Shown: in pieces, positions 56,863 through 64,000 of the stretch
Position numbering within the stretch: the stretch's first letter is position 1
How the letters are laid out: each line of letters starts with the position of its first letter
Assembly: GCF_051967575.1 (NCBI RefSeq)
Contig: NZ_JBQCJW010000009.1
Coordinates: 62,001-126,000 of the forward strand
Length of the DNA: 64,000 nucleotides
DNA from: Solibacillus silvestris_B
GTDB taxonomy: Bacteria > Bacillota > Bacilli > Bacillales_A > Planococcaceae
Reading direction: 5' to 3'
Translations under genes and position numbers: made by a program
Notes under the pieces: generated by a model
Databases searched by the model: none
Told to the model about the DNA's origin: nothing
The model's input: only the letters and a program-made list of their open reading frames with translations

Positions 56863-59274
56863 ATGGCACAACAGGCGAATAAGTCTAAAGGGCGCAAAAT
56901 TATTAATATTGTTATATGGGCAATTGGAATTTTAATTATTGTAGGCGGTGCAGCAGTAGCGGGTTTGCATTTATACGTAGCAAATTCAAAGCCTTTAATC
57001 GAGGGCGAGGCTATTGTTTCGATTTTGGACGAAGATGTTGAAGTGACGAGAGATGGTGTAGGAGTTCCGCATATTGTGGCGAAATCGGATGCCGACCTTT
57101 ACCGTGCTCAAGGCTATGTACAAGCACAGGACCGCTTATTCCAAATGGATTTGGCACGTCGTCAAGCGAGCGGTACTTTAGCGGAAGTTGTTGGGGCATC
57201 TGCTGTAAATACAGATAAATTTTTCCGTACGTTCAGCCTGCGTCATGCAGCGGAAAATTCCTGGGATGATTATGATGCCGATTCGCAGCAAATTTTGGAA
57301 TGGTATGCAGAAGGGGTCAATGCCTTTATCGACGAAGTAAAAGGTACGAGCAAGCTTTCCTATGAATTCAAATTGCTTGGATACACTCCGGACACATGGA
57401 CACCGATCGATTCATTGGTAATCGGGAAATATATGGCGTATGACCTGGGCGGGAACTGGAATCAGCAAGCATTCCGTTCATGGGCATTGCAAAATTATAC
57501 AAAAGAGCAAGCCGAAGAATTATTTGTGGAATACCCTGAAAATGCAAAATCGATTATTGAGGCAAACCTGAATCTGGAAACAGATATCGCAAGTGCCTTT
57601 ACAGCGGATTATTTACCTTCGGAATTTAACGGAAGCAACAACTGGGTAATTAGCGGTGATCTGACGGAATCAGGAAAGCCTTTGCTTGCAGATGATCCGC
57701 ATTTAGGATTGAGCACTCCATCTGTATGGTATCAAATGCATTTGCAGTCACCTGAGCAAAATGTGAGTGGGGTCATTTTTGCGGGCATTCCCGGCATTAT
57801 TTTAGGCCATAACGAACAAATTGCATGGGGTGTGACGAATGTTAACCCGGATGTACAGGATTTATATATCGAAACACCAAACCCGGAAAACCCGTATCAA
57901 TTCGAATATGACGGCAAATGGGAAGATGCAACTGTCCGGGAAGAGCCTATTAAAGTAAAAGACGGTGAAACAGTTGAATTTGAAGTAGTGGAGACACGCC
58001 ACGGTCCGATTATTTCCAATATTATGCTGAAGGAAACAGAAGTGAAAGAACAGTTCTCCATGCAGTGGACCGCCCTTCAGTCAACACAGGAATTAAAGGC
58101 AGTATTAGGATTCAACAAAGCGACAAACTGGGAAGAGTTCGAGACGGCATTGGAGGACTTTAAAGCGCCGGCGCAAAACTTTGTATTTGCTTCGACGGAC
58201 GGGACAATCGCCTATAAAGCGAACGGTCTTGTGCCAATCCGCAAGCAGGGTACAGGCGCGCTGCCGGTACCGGGCAATTCCTCTGAATACGGCTGGGAAA
58301 GCTATATTCCATTTGACGAATTGCCGACTGTCATCAATCCGGAAGAAGGATATATTGCGACAGCGAACAATCAAGTGGTAGGCGACGAATACCCATATCA
58401 TATTTCGAACCTCTGGGCACAGCCATATCGTTATGAACGCATCGTGGAAATGATTGAAACACCTGTGCATGACGAAGAGACTGGCAAATTACTAAAGCTG
58501 ACGGTCGCTGAAATGAAAGGGATGCAAATGGATAAGAAAAACTTGCATGCCGAAGAATTTTTGCCGGAGTTAATGGAAACGATTAAAGCGCAAGATACAG
58601 ATGGCAAGTACGACAAAGTCATCACACTATTGGAAGAATGGGAATACTATGATGACAAAGATCAGGGAGCCCCGCTTGTGTATCACTTCTTGATTGAAAA
58701 TATGGAAAAAGCATTATTTAAGGATGCAATGCCAGAGGATGTATTCAAACTAATGCCGGCCAAATCGCAAATTACCGATCAAATGCTGCGTGACGCATAT
58801 GCCGGAAATCCGGGTGTATGGATTACGGAGGAAGGTGGCTTGGACGCATTTGTTTACACGGCGTTCGAGGACGCTGTAAAGAAAATTGAGGGTAAGTTCG
58901 GCACATCAATTTCAAAATGGAAATGGGGAAGCTACAATAAGCTTACATTCAATCATCCATTGGCAGGCGCTTCCGACTTCCTGGCAGATTACGTGAATCC
59001 CGAAAAGCTGCCGGTAGGTGGTTCAAGTGTAACGGTTCAAGCTGCTGCAGAGGACGGGAACGGCAATGTATATCATGGTGCATCATGGCGCTTTGTAGCA
59101 GATCTAAATGATTTATCGACAGCATATCATATTGTCGGTCCTGGTCAGAGCGGGCATATGAAGTCGAAATGGTACGACAACCAAGTTTCGAACTGGGTAT
59201 ACGGTCGCTACCATAAAACAAATATCAATGGCGATATCAATACTGAGTACAAATTAATTTTAAAAGCCGAATAA
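56863..59274 (+). CDS. Penicillin acylase family N-terminal-nucleophile hydrolase (S45)
   Basis: An 803-residue membrane-anchored proenzyme. One N-terminal helix (about 15-38) is followed by the alpha-chain-like region, then the autocleavage site: FNGSNNWVISG at about residues 260-270, where the Ser becomes the N-terminal nucleophile of the beta chain. NNWV supplies the oxyanion region. DDPHLGLSTPSVWYQMHL is diagnostic. Substrates may be penicillins, acyl-homoserine lactones or other N-acyl amides. The ATG at 56863 is 6 bp after GAGGTG. A mobile-like element begins 6 bp after its stop. Confidence 0.88.
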   Translation: MAQQANKSKGRKIINIVIWAIGILIIVGGAAVAGLHLYVANSKPLIEGEAIVSILDEDVEVTRDGVGVPHIVAKSDADLYRAQGYVQAQDRLFQMDLARRQASGTLAEVVGASAVNTDKFFRTFSLRHAAENSWDDYDADSQQILEWYAEGVNAFIDEVKGTSKLSYEFKLLGYTPDTWTPIDSLVIGKYMAYDLGGNWNQQAFRSWALQNYTKEQAEELFVEYPENAKSIIEANLNLETDIASAFTADYLPSEFNGSNNWVISGDLTESGKPLLADDPHLGLSTPSVWYQMHLQSPEQNVSGVIFAGIPGIILGHNEQIAWGVTNVNPDVQDLYIETPNPENPYQFEYDGKWEDATVREEPIKVKDGETVEFEVVETRHGPIISNIMLKETEVKEQFSMQWTALQSTQELKAVLGFNKATNWEEFETALEDFKAPAQNFVFASTDGTIAYKANGLVPIRKQGTGALPVPGNSSEYGWESYIPFDELPTVINPEEGYIATANNQVVGDEYPYHISNLWAQPYRYERIVEMIETPVHDEETGKLLKLTVAEMKGMQMDKKNLHAEEFLPELMETIKAQDTDGKYDKVITLLEEWEYYDDKDQGAPLVYHFLIENMEKALFKDAMPEDVFKLMPAKSQITDQMLRDAYAGNPGVWITEEGGLDAFVYTAFEDAVKKIEGKFGTSISKWKWGSYNKLTFNHPLAGASDFLADYVNPEKLPVGGSSVTVQAAAEDGNGNVYHGASWRFVADLNDLSTAYHIVGPGQSGHMKSKWYDNQVSNWVYGRYHKTNINGDINTEYKLILKAE

Positions 59275-59280
59275 TAAAAT

Positions 59281-59740
59281 GAAAGAGGCTGAGACATAAC
59301 CCAAAAACACCATTTTTCTCTCAGAGAAAAATGGTGTTTTTTGCTGGGTGTAAAAATTGATTTCCATTCGGGGACGCTTTCCGCGGGCGTGAGGCCAACA
59401 CGATGTTGGTCACAAAAGCGTTGCCACAGGACGTGGCGTTCTTAGCTTTTGTTCCTAGTCTCAGGCGTCAGTGCTCCTGTCGCTACGCTTTCGTCGCAAA
59501 ATAAATTTCGCTATTCCCGCAGGAAGCTCTGCTTGTGACTGTCGCTAATGCTTTCGTCACAGAGAAAATCTTGTAGCGAAAGGCGTTAGCCGACAGCTGA
59601 TGTTTTTTCAGTGCGAAAGGTGAAACCGTCAGCACGAACACTCGCCCTCCATTCCAATCAATTTCATAAAATGTCCTTTTCTTAAAAAGGGGTTTCTCCA
59701 TATCCAATGAAATTTTTACTTCTGTCCCAGCCTCTTTCAA
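59281..59740. mobile_element. MITE-like non-coding element with terminal inverted repeats
   Basis: The left end GAAAGAGGCTGAGACATAA matches the reverse complement of the right end, GAAAGAGGCTGGGACAGAA. AAAT flanks both sides (possible 4-bp target duplication). A second, inner inverted pair is ATTGATTTCCATT near 59358 and the complement of CCATTCCAATCAAT near 59655. Two internal direct copies of GTCGCTA-N-GCTTTCGTC lie near 59479 and 59540. There is no transposase gene. Confidence 0.6.
59303..59343 (+). terminator. Strong terminator inside the element
   Basis: Perfect 17-bp arms AAAACACCATTTTTCTC and GAGAAAAATGGTGTTTT with loop TCA, followed by more U. It would end the penicillin acylase message. 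Confidence 0.9.
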
Positions 59741-59768
59741 ATTTAAACAGGCGCTTCATAATAAGGGT

Positions 59769-59835
59769 CATTCAAACAATCATTTGAATGTAGTATATGC
59801 ATAAGCTATAATACATTCAAATACATATTTGAATG
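59769..59835 (+). promoter_or_regulatory. cad promoter with two CadC operators
   Basis: TTGAAT (59784-59789), 17-bp spacer, TATAAT (59807-59812). Operator 1 at 59769-59790 has arms CATTCAAA and TTTGAATG and overlaps the -35 box. Operator 2 at 59814-59835 has arms CATTCAAATA and TATTTGAATG and covers the start site. Both resemble the cad operator of Gram-positive plasmids. Confidence 0.85.
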
Positions 59836-59846
59836 AGGTGTGAATA

Positions 59847-60188
59847 GTGAAGGATATTTGTGAAGTGACAAAGGTCAATGAGCAGGCAGTAGAGTATGTA
59901 AGGGCGCAAATGCCGGAGCTCTCAAAGGTAGCGAAATTTTTAAAGGCTCTCGCTGATGAAACACGCTTGAAAATTACATTTGCGCTAACAATAGAAGAAC
60001 GTTTATGTGTATGTGATGTAGCAGCGATTATCGGTACTAGTACGGCGACAGCTTCCCATCACTTACGCTATTTGAAGGAAAATGGCTTGGCAAAATCCGC
60101 GCGTGAAGGGAAGATGGTGTACTATTCTTTGGCGGATGATCATGTGCATCAAATTGTAAAGATTGCCTATGAGCATTCAAAGGAGTGA
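59847..60188 (+). CDS. cadC: ArsR/SmtB-family metal-responsive repressor CadC
   Basis: A 113-residue winged-helix repressor that releases the cad promoter on binding Cd(II), Pb(II) or Zn(II). The alpha3N-type site is recognisable: DICEVTKVNE at the N-terminus (Cys5) and LCVCDVAAI in helix 4 (CVC). This matches Cys7, Cys58 and Cys60 of the plasmid pI258 protein, while the position of its Cys11 is a Lys here. The DNA-recognition helix is GTSTATASHHLRYLKENG. The GTG start follows GAGGTG. It is the first gene of a two-gene operon with cadA 5 bp downstream. Confidence 0.92.
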   Translation: MKDICEVTKVNEQAVEYVRAQMPELSKVAKFLKALADETRLKITFALTIEERLCVCDVAAIIGTSTATASHHLRYLKENGLAKSAREGKMVYYSLADDHVHQIVKIAYEHSKE

Positions 60189-60193
60189 ATTGT

Positions 60194-62314
60194 ATGGTAC
60201 AGAAAACAGAACAATACCGCTTGGAAAATTTATCTTGCGCAAATTGTGCGGCAAAATTTGAACGAAATGTGAAGGAAATTGACTCAGTAGAAGAAGTGCA
60301 GTTAAATTTCGGCGCAGCAAAATTAACGGTAAAAGGTGAAGTGACAATTGCCCAATTGGAGGCTGCCGGGGCATTTGACGGCATTAAAGTTTCCCCGGCA
60401 AGTGAACGTAAAGTCGTTGAAAAGATACCGTTTTATAAGCGCAAAGAAAATCAGCTTGCCGGTTTTTCATTGTTTTTCGTTTTAATTGGGGTCATTTGCA
60501 GTTTCGTTTTCGGTGAAGGGCATGTTTTGGTGAATAGTCTCTATGCAGTCGCAATCATTGTAGGGGGTTACCCAATCTTCATAACGGGTATAAAAAATTT
60601 ACTGCACGCGGAATTTGATATGAAAACATTGATGACGATTGCAATTATCGGGGCGGCTATTATAGGGGAATGGCAAGAAGCTGCAATTGTCGTTTTCCTT
60701 TTTGCGGTAAGTGAAGCATTGGAAGCCTATTCCATGAATAAAGCACGCCAATCGATTTCCCGGTTGATTGATTTGACACCCGCGACAGCAACAGTTAAAC
60801 GAGCGCATAATGCTCATTTTCATGAGATGGAAGTTGCGACGGAAGCGATACGAATTGGTGATATTTTAATTGTAAAGCCAGGACAGAAAATCGCTATGGA
60901 CGGTGTCGTTGTTTCGGGCATTTCCACTGTAAATCAGGCTGCGATTACCGGTGAATCCATTCCTGTCACAAAAAAGAATGGGGACACTGTTTTTGCAGGA
61001 ACATTGAACGAAGCAGGAGCACTTGAAATAGAAGTGACGAAGCGTGTTGAAGATACGACGATTGCAAAAATCATCCATTTAGTGGAAGAAGCGCAGGCTG
61101 AAAAAGCGCCTTCCCAAAAGTTCGTTGACCGTTTTGCCAAATATTATACACCTGCAATTATGGCAGTTGCTTTTCTTGTTGCAATCGTGCCGGGCGCCGT
61201 AACAGGTAATTGGCTGCATTGGATTTACCAAGGGCTGGCAGTTCTAGTTGTAGGCTGTCCGTGTGCACTTGTTATTTCAACGCCTGTAGCGATTGTGACA
61301 GCGATTGGAAACGCGGCCCGCAATGGGGTATTAATTAAAGGCGGAGCCTATTTAGAAGAGCTGGCCCGCATTAAAGCGGTTGCCTTCGATAAAACCGGTA
61401 CATTAACAAAAGGGCAGCCTGAAGTAATGGAAATAATAGTGGAGGCGACTGATGAAAATCCGCATACATTGCTGGAAAAAATAGCTGCTGTAGAGAAAAA
61501 ATCACAGCACCCATTAGCCCGAGCTATTTTGACGAAGGCTTTTGATGAAAAAATTCATGTTTCCGAGGCGGAAGATTTTCAGTCTGTGACAGGAAAAGGT
61601 GCGTATGCGACTGTTAATGGCGAAGTAATTTATGCAGGAAGTGTCACTTGGATACAATCGTTCATTCCTATTTCGGGACAATTATTAAGTAAAATTGATC
61701 AGCTTGCATCAAACGGCCATTCGGTAATTGTCGCTGCAAATGACCGTTATGTTTTAGGCATTATGTCGATTGCCGATCAGCTTCGGCCAGAAAGCAAAGA
61801 AGTGATCTCGGCACTTCATGACAATCATATCCGCCATACCGTAATGCTGACAGGTGATGCATCATTGACGGCACAAAAAATTGCCGATCAGCTTAATATT
61901 AATGATGTAAGGGCAAATCTTTTACCACAAAATAAATTGCAGGCAATGAAAGACTTGCAGCAGCAATATAATTCGGTTGCAATGGTAGGGGACGGCGTAA
62001 ATGATGCACCGGCTTTGGCGGCGGCCGATATTGGGATTGCGATGGGCGGTGCTGGTACGGATGCGGCGCTTGAGACAGCTCAAATTGTCTTCATGGCAGA
62101 CGATCTATCGAAACTGCCATATACGATGAAATTAAGCAAAAAAGCAATAAAAATCATTAAACAAAACATAGCGTTTGCACTCGGCCTGAAGTTCATTGCC
62201 ATTTTGCTTATCATACCAGGCTGGCTGACATTATGGATTGCCATTTTCGCCGATATGGGCGCGACATTGCTGGTCATTTTAAATTCACTGAGATTATTGA
62301 AAATAAAAAATTAA
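60194..62314 (+). CDS. cadA: Cadmium/zinc/lead-exporting P1B-type ATPase CadA
   Basis: A 706-residue P1B-2 efflux pump. One N-terminal heavy-metal domain carries LSCANCA (Cys15, Cys18). The core has TGES (252-255), the transport motif CPC (355-357), the phosphorylated Asp399 in DKTGT, the SQHPLA nucleotide motif (His439), GDGVNDAPA, and the C-terminal helices. A short His-rich stretch HNAHFHE lies at about 205-211. It exports Cd2+, Zn2+ and Pb2+ from the cytoplasm. The ATG at 60194 is 8 bp after AGGAG, which overlaps the end of cadC. Confidence 0.95.
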   Translation: MVQKTEQYRLENLSCANCAAKFERNVKEIDSVEEVQLNFGAAKLTVKGEVTIAQLEAAGAFDGIKVSPASERKVVEKIPFYKRKENQLAGFSLFFVLIGVICSFVFGEGHVLVNSLYAVAIIVGGYPIFITGIKNLLHAEFDMKTLMTIAIIGAAIIGEWQEAAIVVFLFAVSEALEAYSMNKARQSISRLIDLTPATATVKRAHNAHFHEMEVATEAIRIGDILIVKPGQKIAMDGVVVSGISTVNQAAITGESIPVTKKNGDTVFAGTLNEAGALEIEVTKRVEDTTIAKIIHLVEEAQAEKAPSQKFVDRFAKYYTPAIMAVAFLVAIVPGAVTGNWLHWIYQGLAVLVVGCPCALVISTPVAIVTAIGNAARNGVLIKGGAYLEELARIKAVAFDKTGTLTKGQPEVMEIIVEATDENPHTLLEKIAAVEKKSQHPLARAILTKAFDEKIHVSEAEDFQSVTGKGAYATVNGEVIYAGSVTWIQSFIPISGQLLSKIDQLASNGHSVIVAANDRYVLGIMSIADQLRPESKEVISALHDNHIRHTVMLTGDASLTAQKIADQLNINDVRANLLPQNKLQAMKDLQQQYNSVAMVGDGVNDAPALAAADIGIAMGGAGTDAALETAQIVFMADDLSKLPYTMKLSKKAIKIIKQNIAFALGLKFIAILLIIPGWLTLWIAIFADMGATLLVILNSLRLLKIKN

Positions 62315-62464
62315 CATTATAAAAACTGTCAAACAGAGCAAGATAATATATAGTGCACGAAGGCAAAAAAATTACTTTTGTTGCTGGAATTCTTGAGTTA
62401 TGCTACTGAACGGTATATGATTGAACAAGATAATTCTGAAATTCAAATGAGGCGAAAGATTGAG

Positions 62465-62746
62465 ATGTCAAATGTAAAATTAGTAAATGTGACAGAGGAG
62501 ATTGTAAGAGGGCTTGTTAGTTTTCTGCTACATGGCGTTGAATATCAAACATTTTGCCACTGCGAACAATGTGAAATGGACGTAAATGCAATTGCACTGA
62601 ATGCTTTACCTGCTAGATATGTCGCATCAAATAAATCAAGAGATGCTGTATTCAAAGAAATGAATACGCCCGAGAACATTAGAGAAATAAATAAACAAAT
62701 TATTCGTGCGCTTCACATTGTTGACAGGTATCCAAATCACTCATAA
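62465..62746 (+). CDS. ComFB-family protein
   Basis: A 93-residue protein of the late-competence ComFB family. The diagnostic segment is FCHCEQCEMDVNAIALNALP (Cys31, Cys33, Cys36), which includes a CxCxxC metal-binding pattern, followed by PARYV and a C-terminal helix. In Bacillus ComFB is encoded inside the comF operon. Cyanobacterial members bind c-di-GMP. Here it stands alone behind cadA. The start is not firmly set: the ATG at 62465 gives the family length, with GAGG 12 bp upstream, and the ORF opens 87 bp earlier without an RBS. Confidence 0.8.
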   Translation: MSNVKLVNVTEEIVRGLVSFLLHGVEYQTFCHCEQCEMDVNAIALNALPARYVASNKSRDAVFKEMNTPENIREINKQIIRALHIVDRYPNHS

Positions 62747-62839
62747 AGGAAGAACGATTAGCGGCTTTCATTGGAAAAGGATCATTCTTTCATGTAAATA
62801 GGTAGCCGTTTGGCAAGTTTTTATAATAAATTTGAATTA

Positions 62840-62888
62840 GGAGGCTATTCAATTAGGGGCATACTAAATTGAATAGTCTCTTTCTTTT
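62840..62888 (+). terminator. Probable terminator
   Basis: Stem GAGGCTATTCAATT / AATTGAATAGTCTC with a 12-nt loop, then TTTCTTTT. It lies ~95 bp after the ComFB-like gene. Confidence 0.75.
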
Positions 62889-62968
62889 AGCGTTCACTGT
62901 TTTCAGTTAACTTTTTGCGTGAAACTGTAGTAAAATTAAAGTAGCAATTGGAAAGAGAGGGAACAGTT

Positions 62969-63388
62969 ATGCCAACACCTAGCATGGAGGACCACATTGA
63001 ACAAATTTATTTACTAATCGAAAATAAAGGGTATGCTCGTGTGTCCGATATTGCTGAAGCTTTATCTGTTCTACCTTCCTCCGTTACGAAAATGGTGCAG
63101 AAATTGGATAAAGACGGCTATTTAGTGTATGAAAAATATAGAGGCTTAACATTGACGCCAAAGGGGCAAAAATTAGGGAAGCGACTTGTGCAGCGGCATG
63201 AACTGCTTGAACAGTTTTTGCGTTTAATAGGAGTTGATGAGGAACGTATTTACGAGGACGTGGAAGGCATCGAACATCATTTAAGCTGGAATTCAATCGA
63301 CCGCATTGCAGATCTTGTGCAGCTTTTAGAGGAAGAGCCCGATATGGCAAGGAAGCTAGAAGAAATGAAATCAAATCATAGTATGTAA
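62969..63388 (+). CDS. mntR: Manganese-responsive DtxR-family repressor MntR
   Basis: A 139-residue manganese sensor that represses Mn(II) uptake genes. The metal ligands match Bacillus MntR position for position: Asp8 and Glu11 (SMEDHIEQIY), His77 (RHELLEQ), Glu99, Glu102 and His103 (DVEGIEHH). Asp8 (not Met) is the residue that sets manganese selectivity. The winged helix is YARVSDIAEALSVLPSSVTK. The ATG at 62969 gives the standard MPTPSMED start, with GAGAGGG upstream. It is followed 26 bp later by cvfB. No MntH gene lies in the window. Confidence 0.95.
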   Translation: MPTPSMEDHIEQIYLLIENKGYARVSDIAEALSVLPSSVTKMVQKLDKDGYLVYEKYRGLTLTPKGQKLGKRLVQRHELLEQFLRLIGVDEERIYEDVEGIEHHLSWNSIDRIADLVQLLEEEPDMARKLEEMKSNHSM

Positions 63389-63414
63389 TGATTGACGAGA
63401 AAAAGGAGAATATG

Positions 63415-64000
63415 ATGAATCAATTAATTAAGTCAGGACAAGTAGTGGAATTAACTGTATTGGAACAGCAAGGATCACGCTATATTTTAACAAACGGCGA
63501 TTTGGAAATCCCTTTAAACGCATCGGATTTGGATAATGAAATAGCGATTGGCGATTTAGTGAAAGTTTTCCTCTATACAGACCGACGCGGCGACCTTCAA
63601 GCAACAACGGCATTACCCCACATCACAGAGGCGGATTACGGATGGGCGCGCGTGTTGAAAGTAACGAAGGAAGGCGCTTTTTGCGATATCGGCACGTCCC
63701 GTGAAGTATTAGTGCGCGCAGAAGATTTGCCGGCAATCAGCGAAGTTTGGCCTGAGCCTGGAGATCATTTGTATATGACATTACGCACAGATCGCAACGG
63801 CGACTTATTCGGGCGATTAATAACGGAAGAAAAAGTGAATGACATGTATGAAGGTGCTGCGGAGGAGATGTTCAATAAAAATATTGCTGCCCGTCCGTAC
63901 CGTTTATTGCCTGTAGGTTCATTTTTGTTAGGGATCGATAAACCGTACCGCATTTTTGTGCACGAATCGGAAATGAAAGCAGAGCCTCGTTTAGGGCAGG
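63415..64000 (+). CDS. cvfB: CvfB/YitL-family S1-domain RNA-binding protein (3' truncated by window)
   Basis: A frame of 195 codons that runs off the window edge. It begins MNQLIKSGQVVELTVLEQ, followed by GSRYILTNGDLEIPLNASDL and EIAIGDLVKVFLYTDRRGDL, the opening S1-like repeats of the CvfB family. A second S1 repeat is GWARVLKVTKEGAFCDIGTS. Full-length homologues are about 290 residues. These proteins bind RNA and modulate expression of virulence or exoenzyme genes in staphylococci. Two ATGs are present; 63415 has the better spacing (6 bp) from AAGGAG. It is probably co-transcribed with mntR. Confidence 0.85.
   Translation, partial: MNQLIKSGQVVELTVLEQQGSRYILTNGDLEIPLNASDLDNEIAIGDLVKVFLYTDRRGDLQATTALPHITEADYGWARVLKVTKEGAFCDIGTSREVLVRAEDLPAISEVWPEPGDHLYMTLRTDRNGDLFGRLITEEKVNDMYEGAAEEMFNKNIAARPYRLLPVGSFLLGIDKPYRIFVHESEMKAEPRLGQ

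Larger units (their letters stand above)
59275..59846. other. 572-bp gap: terminal-inverted-repeat element plus cad promoter
   Basis: It holds a 460-bp non-coding element (59281-59740) with terminal inverted repeats, a strong terminator hairpin inside it, and the cadC promoter with two operators (59769-59835). Confidence 0.7.

Noticed and set aside
59483..59740. 85-codon minus-strand ORF
   Set aside because: It lies wholly inside the terminal-inverted-repeat element and begins within its end repeat, so it is a by-product of repeat sequence.
1..64000. tRNA, rRNA or prophage genes
   Set aside because: No cloverleaf, no rRNA landmark and no integrase, terminase, portal or tail gene was seen on either strand.

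Overview
The window reads as chromosomal DNA of a low-GC Gram-positive bacterium of the order Bacillales. The best fit is the Planococcaceae (Solibacillus/Lysinibacillus-like). Reasons: strong AGGAGG-type ribosome binding sites, frequent TTG/GTG starts, U-tailed hairpin terminators after most genes, and many proteins closest to Bacillus families (YclNOPQ, HmoA, NiaP, MntR, HflX, YeeI, YhfW, CvfB, PpaC). The genus is inferred from gene content only. No rRNA, tRNA, CRISPR array, transposase gene or phage gene was seen.

Layout. 1-10.9 kb: a truncated nucleotide-kinase-like gene, a lipoprotein, an amidohydrolase, two unlinked paralogous peptide-binding lipoproteins, a base-excision glycosylase, DinB, DUF554, TSUP exporter, HAD nucleotidase and NERD genes. 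11-16 kb: SDR dehydrogenase, polysaccharide deacetylase lipoprotein, then rlmA, epimerase, plsC and low-molecular-weight phosphatase genes on one strand. 16-26 kb: an ECF sigma/membrane partner pair with a likely self-promoter, a GC-rich structured intergenic block, zinc metallopeptidase, YebC-family regulator, chemoreceptor, M3 oligoendopeptidase and AI-2E exporter. 26.1-26.9 kb is gene-free and holds a tandem hairpin-repeat array. 27-38 kb: MMPL exporter, DUF47-Pit phosphate pair, methyltransferase/HflX divergon, peptide/proton symporter, and an N-acyltransferase plus N-acylamino acid racemase-type pair.

38-42.3 kb is an iron island: petrobactin-type permeases, ATPase and binding protein behind two Fur-box promoters, followed by a heme monooxygenase. 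42.4-50.8 kb: PAP2 phosphatase, ZIP transporter, thrC-thrB (without hom), niaP, an RpiR-type regulator and ppaC. 50.9-55 kb is a thiol/quinone-type redox group: YhfW Rieske flavoprotein, FrnE-like DsbA, azoreductase, YceI and a YodB-like HxlR regulator, with TACT/AGTA inverted repeats at two promoters. 55-59.3 kb: murB, exoA, penicillin acylase. 59.3-59.7 kb is a non-coding element bounded by terminal inverted repeats. It is followed by a cadC-cadA metal-resistance operon with two operators, a ComFB-like gene, mntR and the start of cvfB.

Nothing here is an obvious new defence or biosynthetic system. The most unusual signals are non-coding: the GC-rich structured block at 18.1 kb, the hairpin array at 26.5 kb, the terminal-inverted-repeat element at 59.3 kb, a three-copy intergenic repeat (10.9, 13.0, 20.1 kb) and a structured element at 11.8 kb. 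Where an upstream start lacks a ribosome binding site, the CDS start was moved to the ATG/GTG/TTG that has one.
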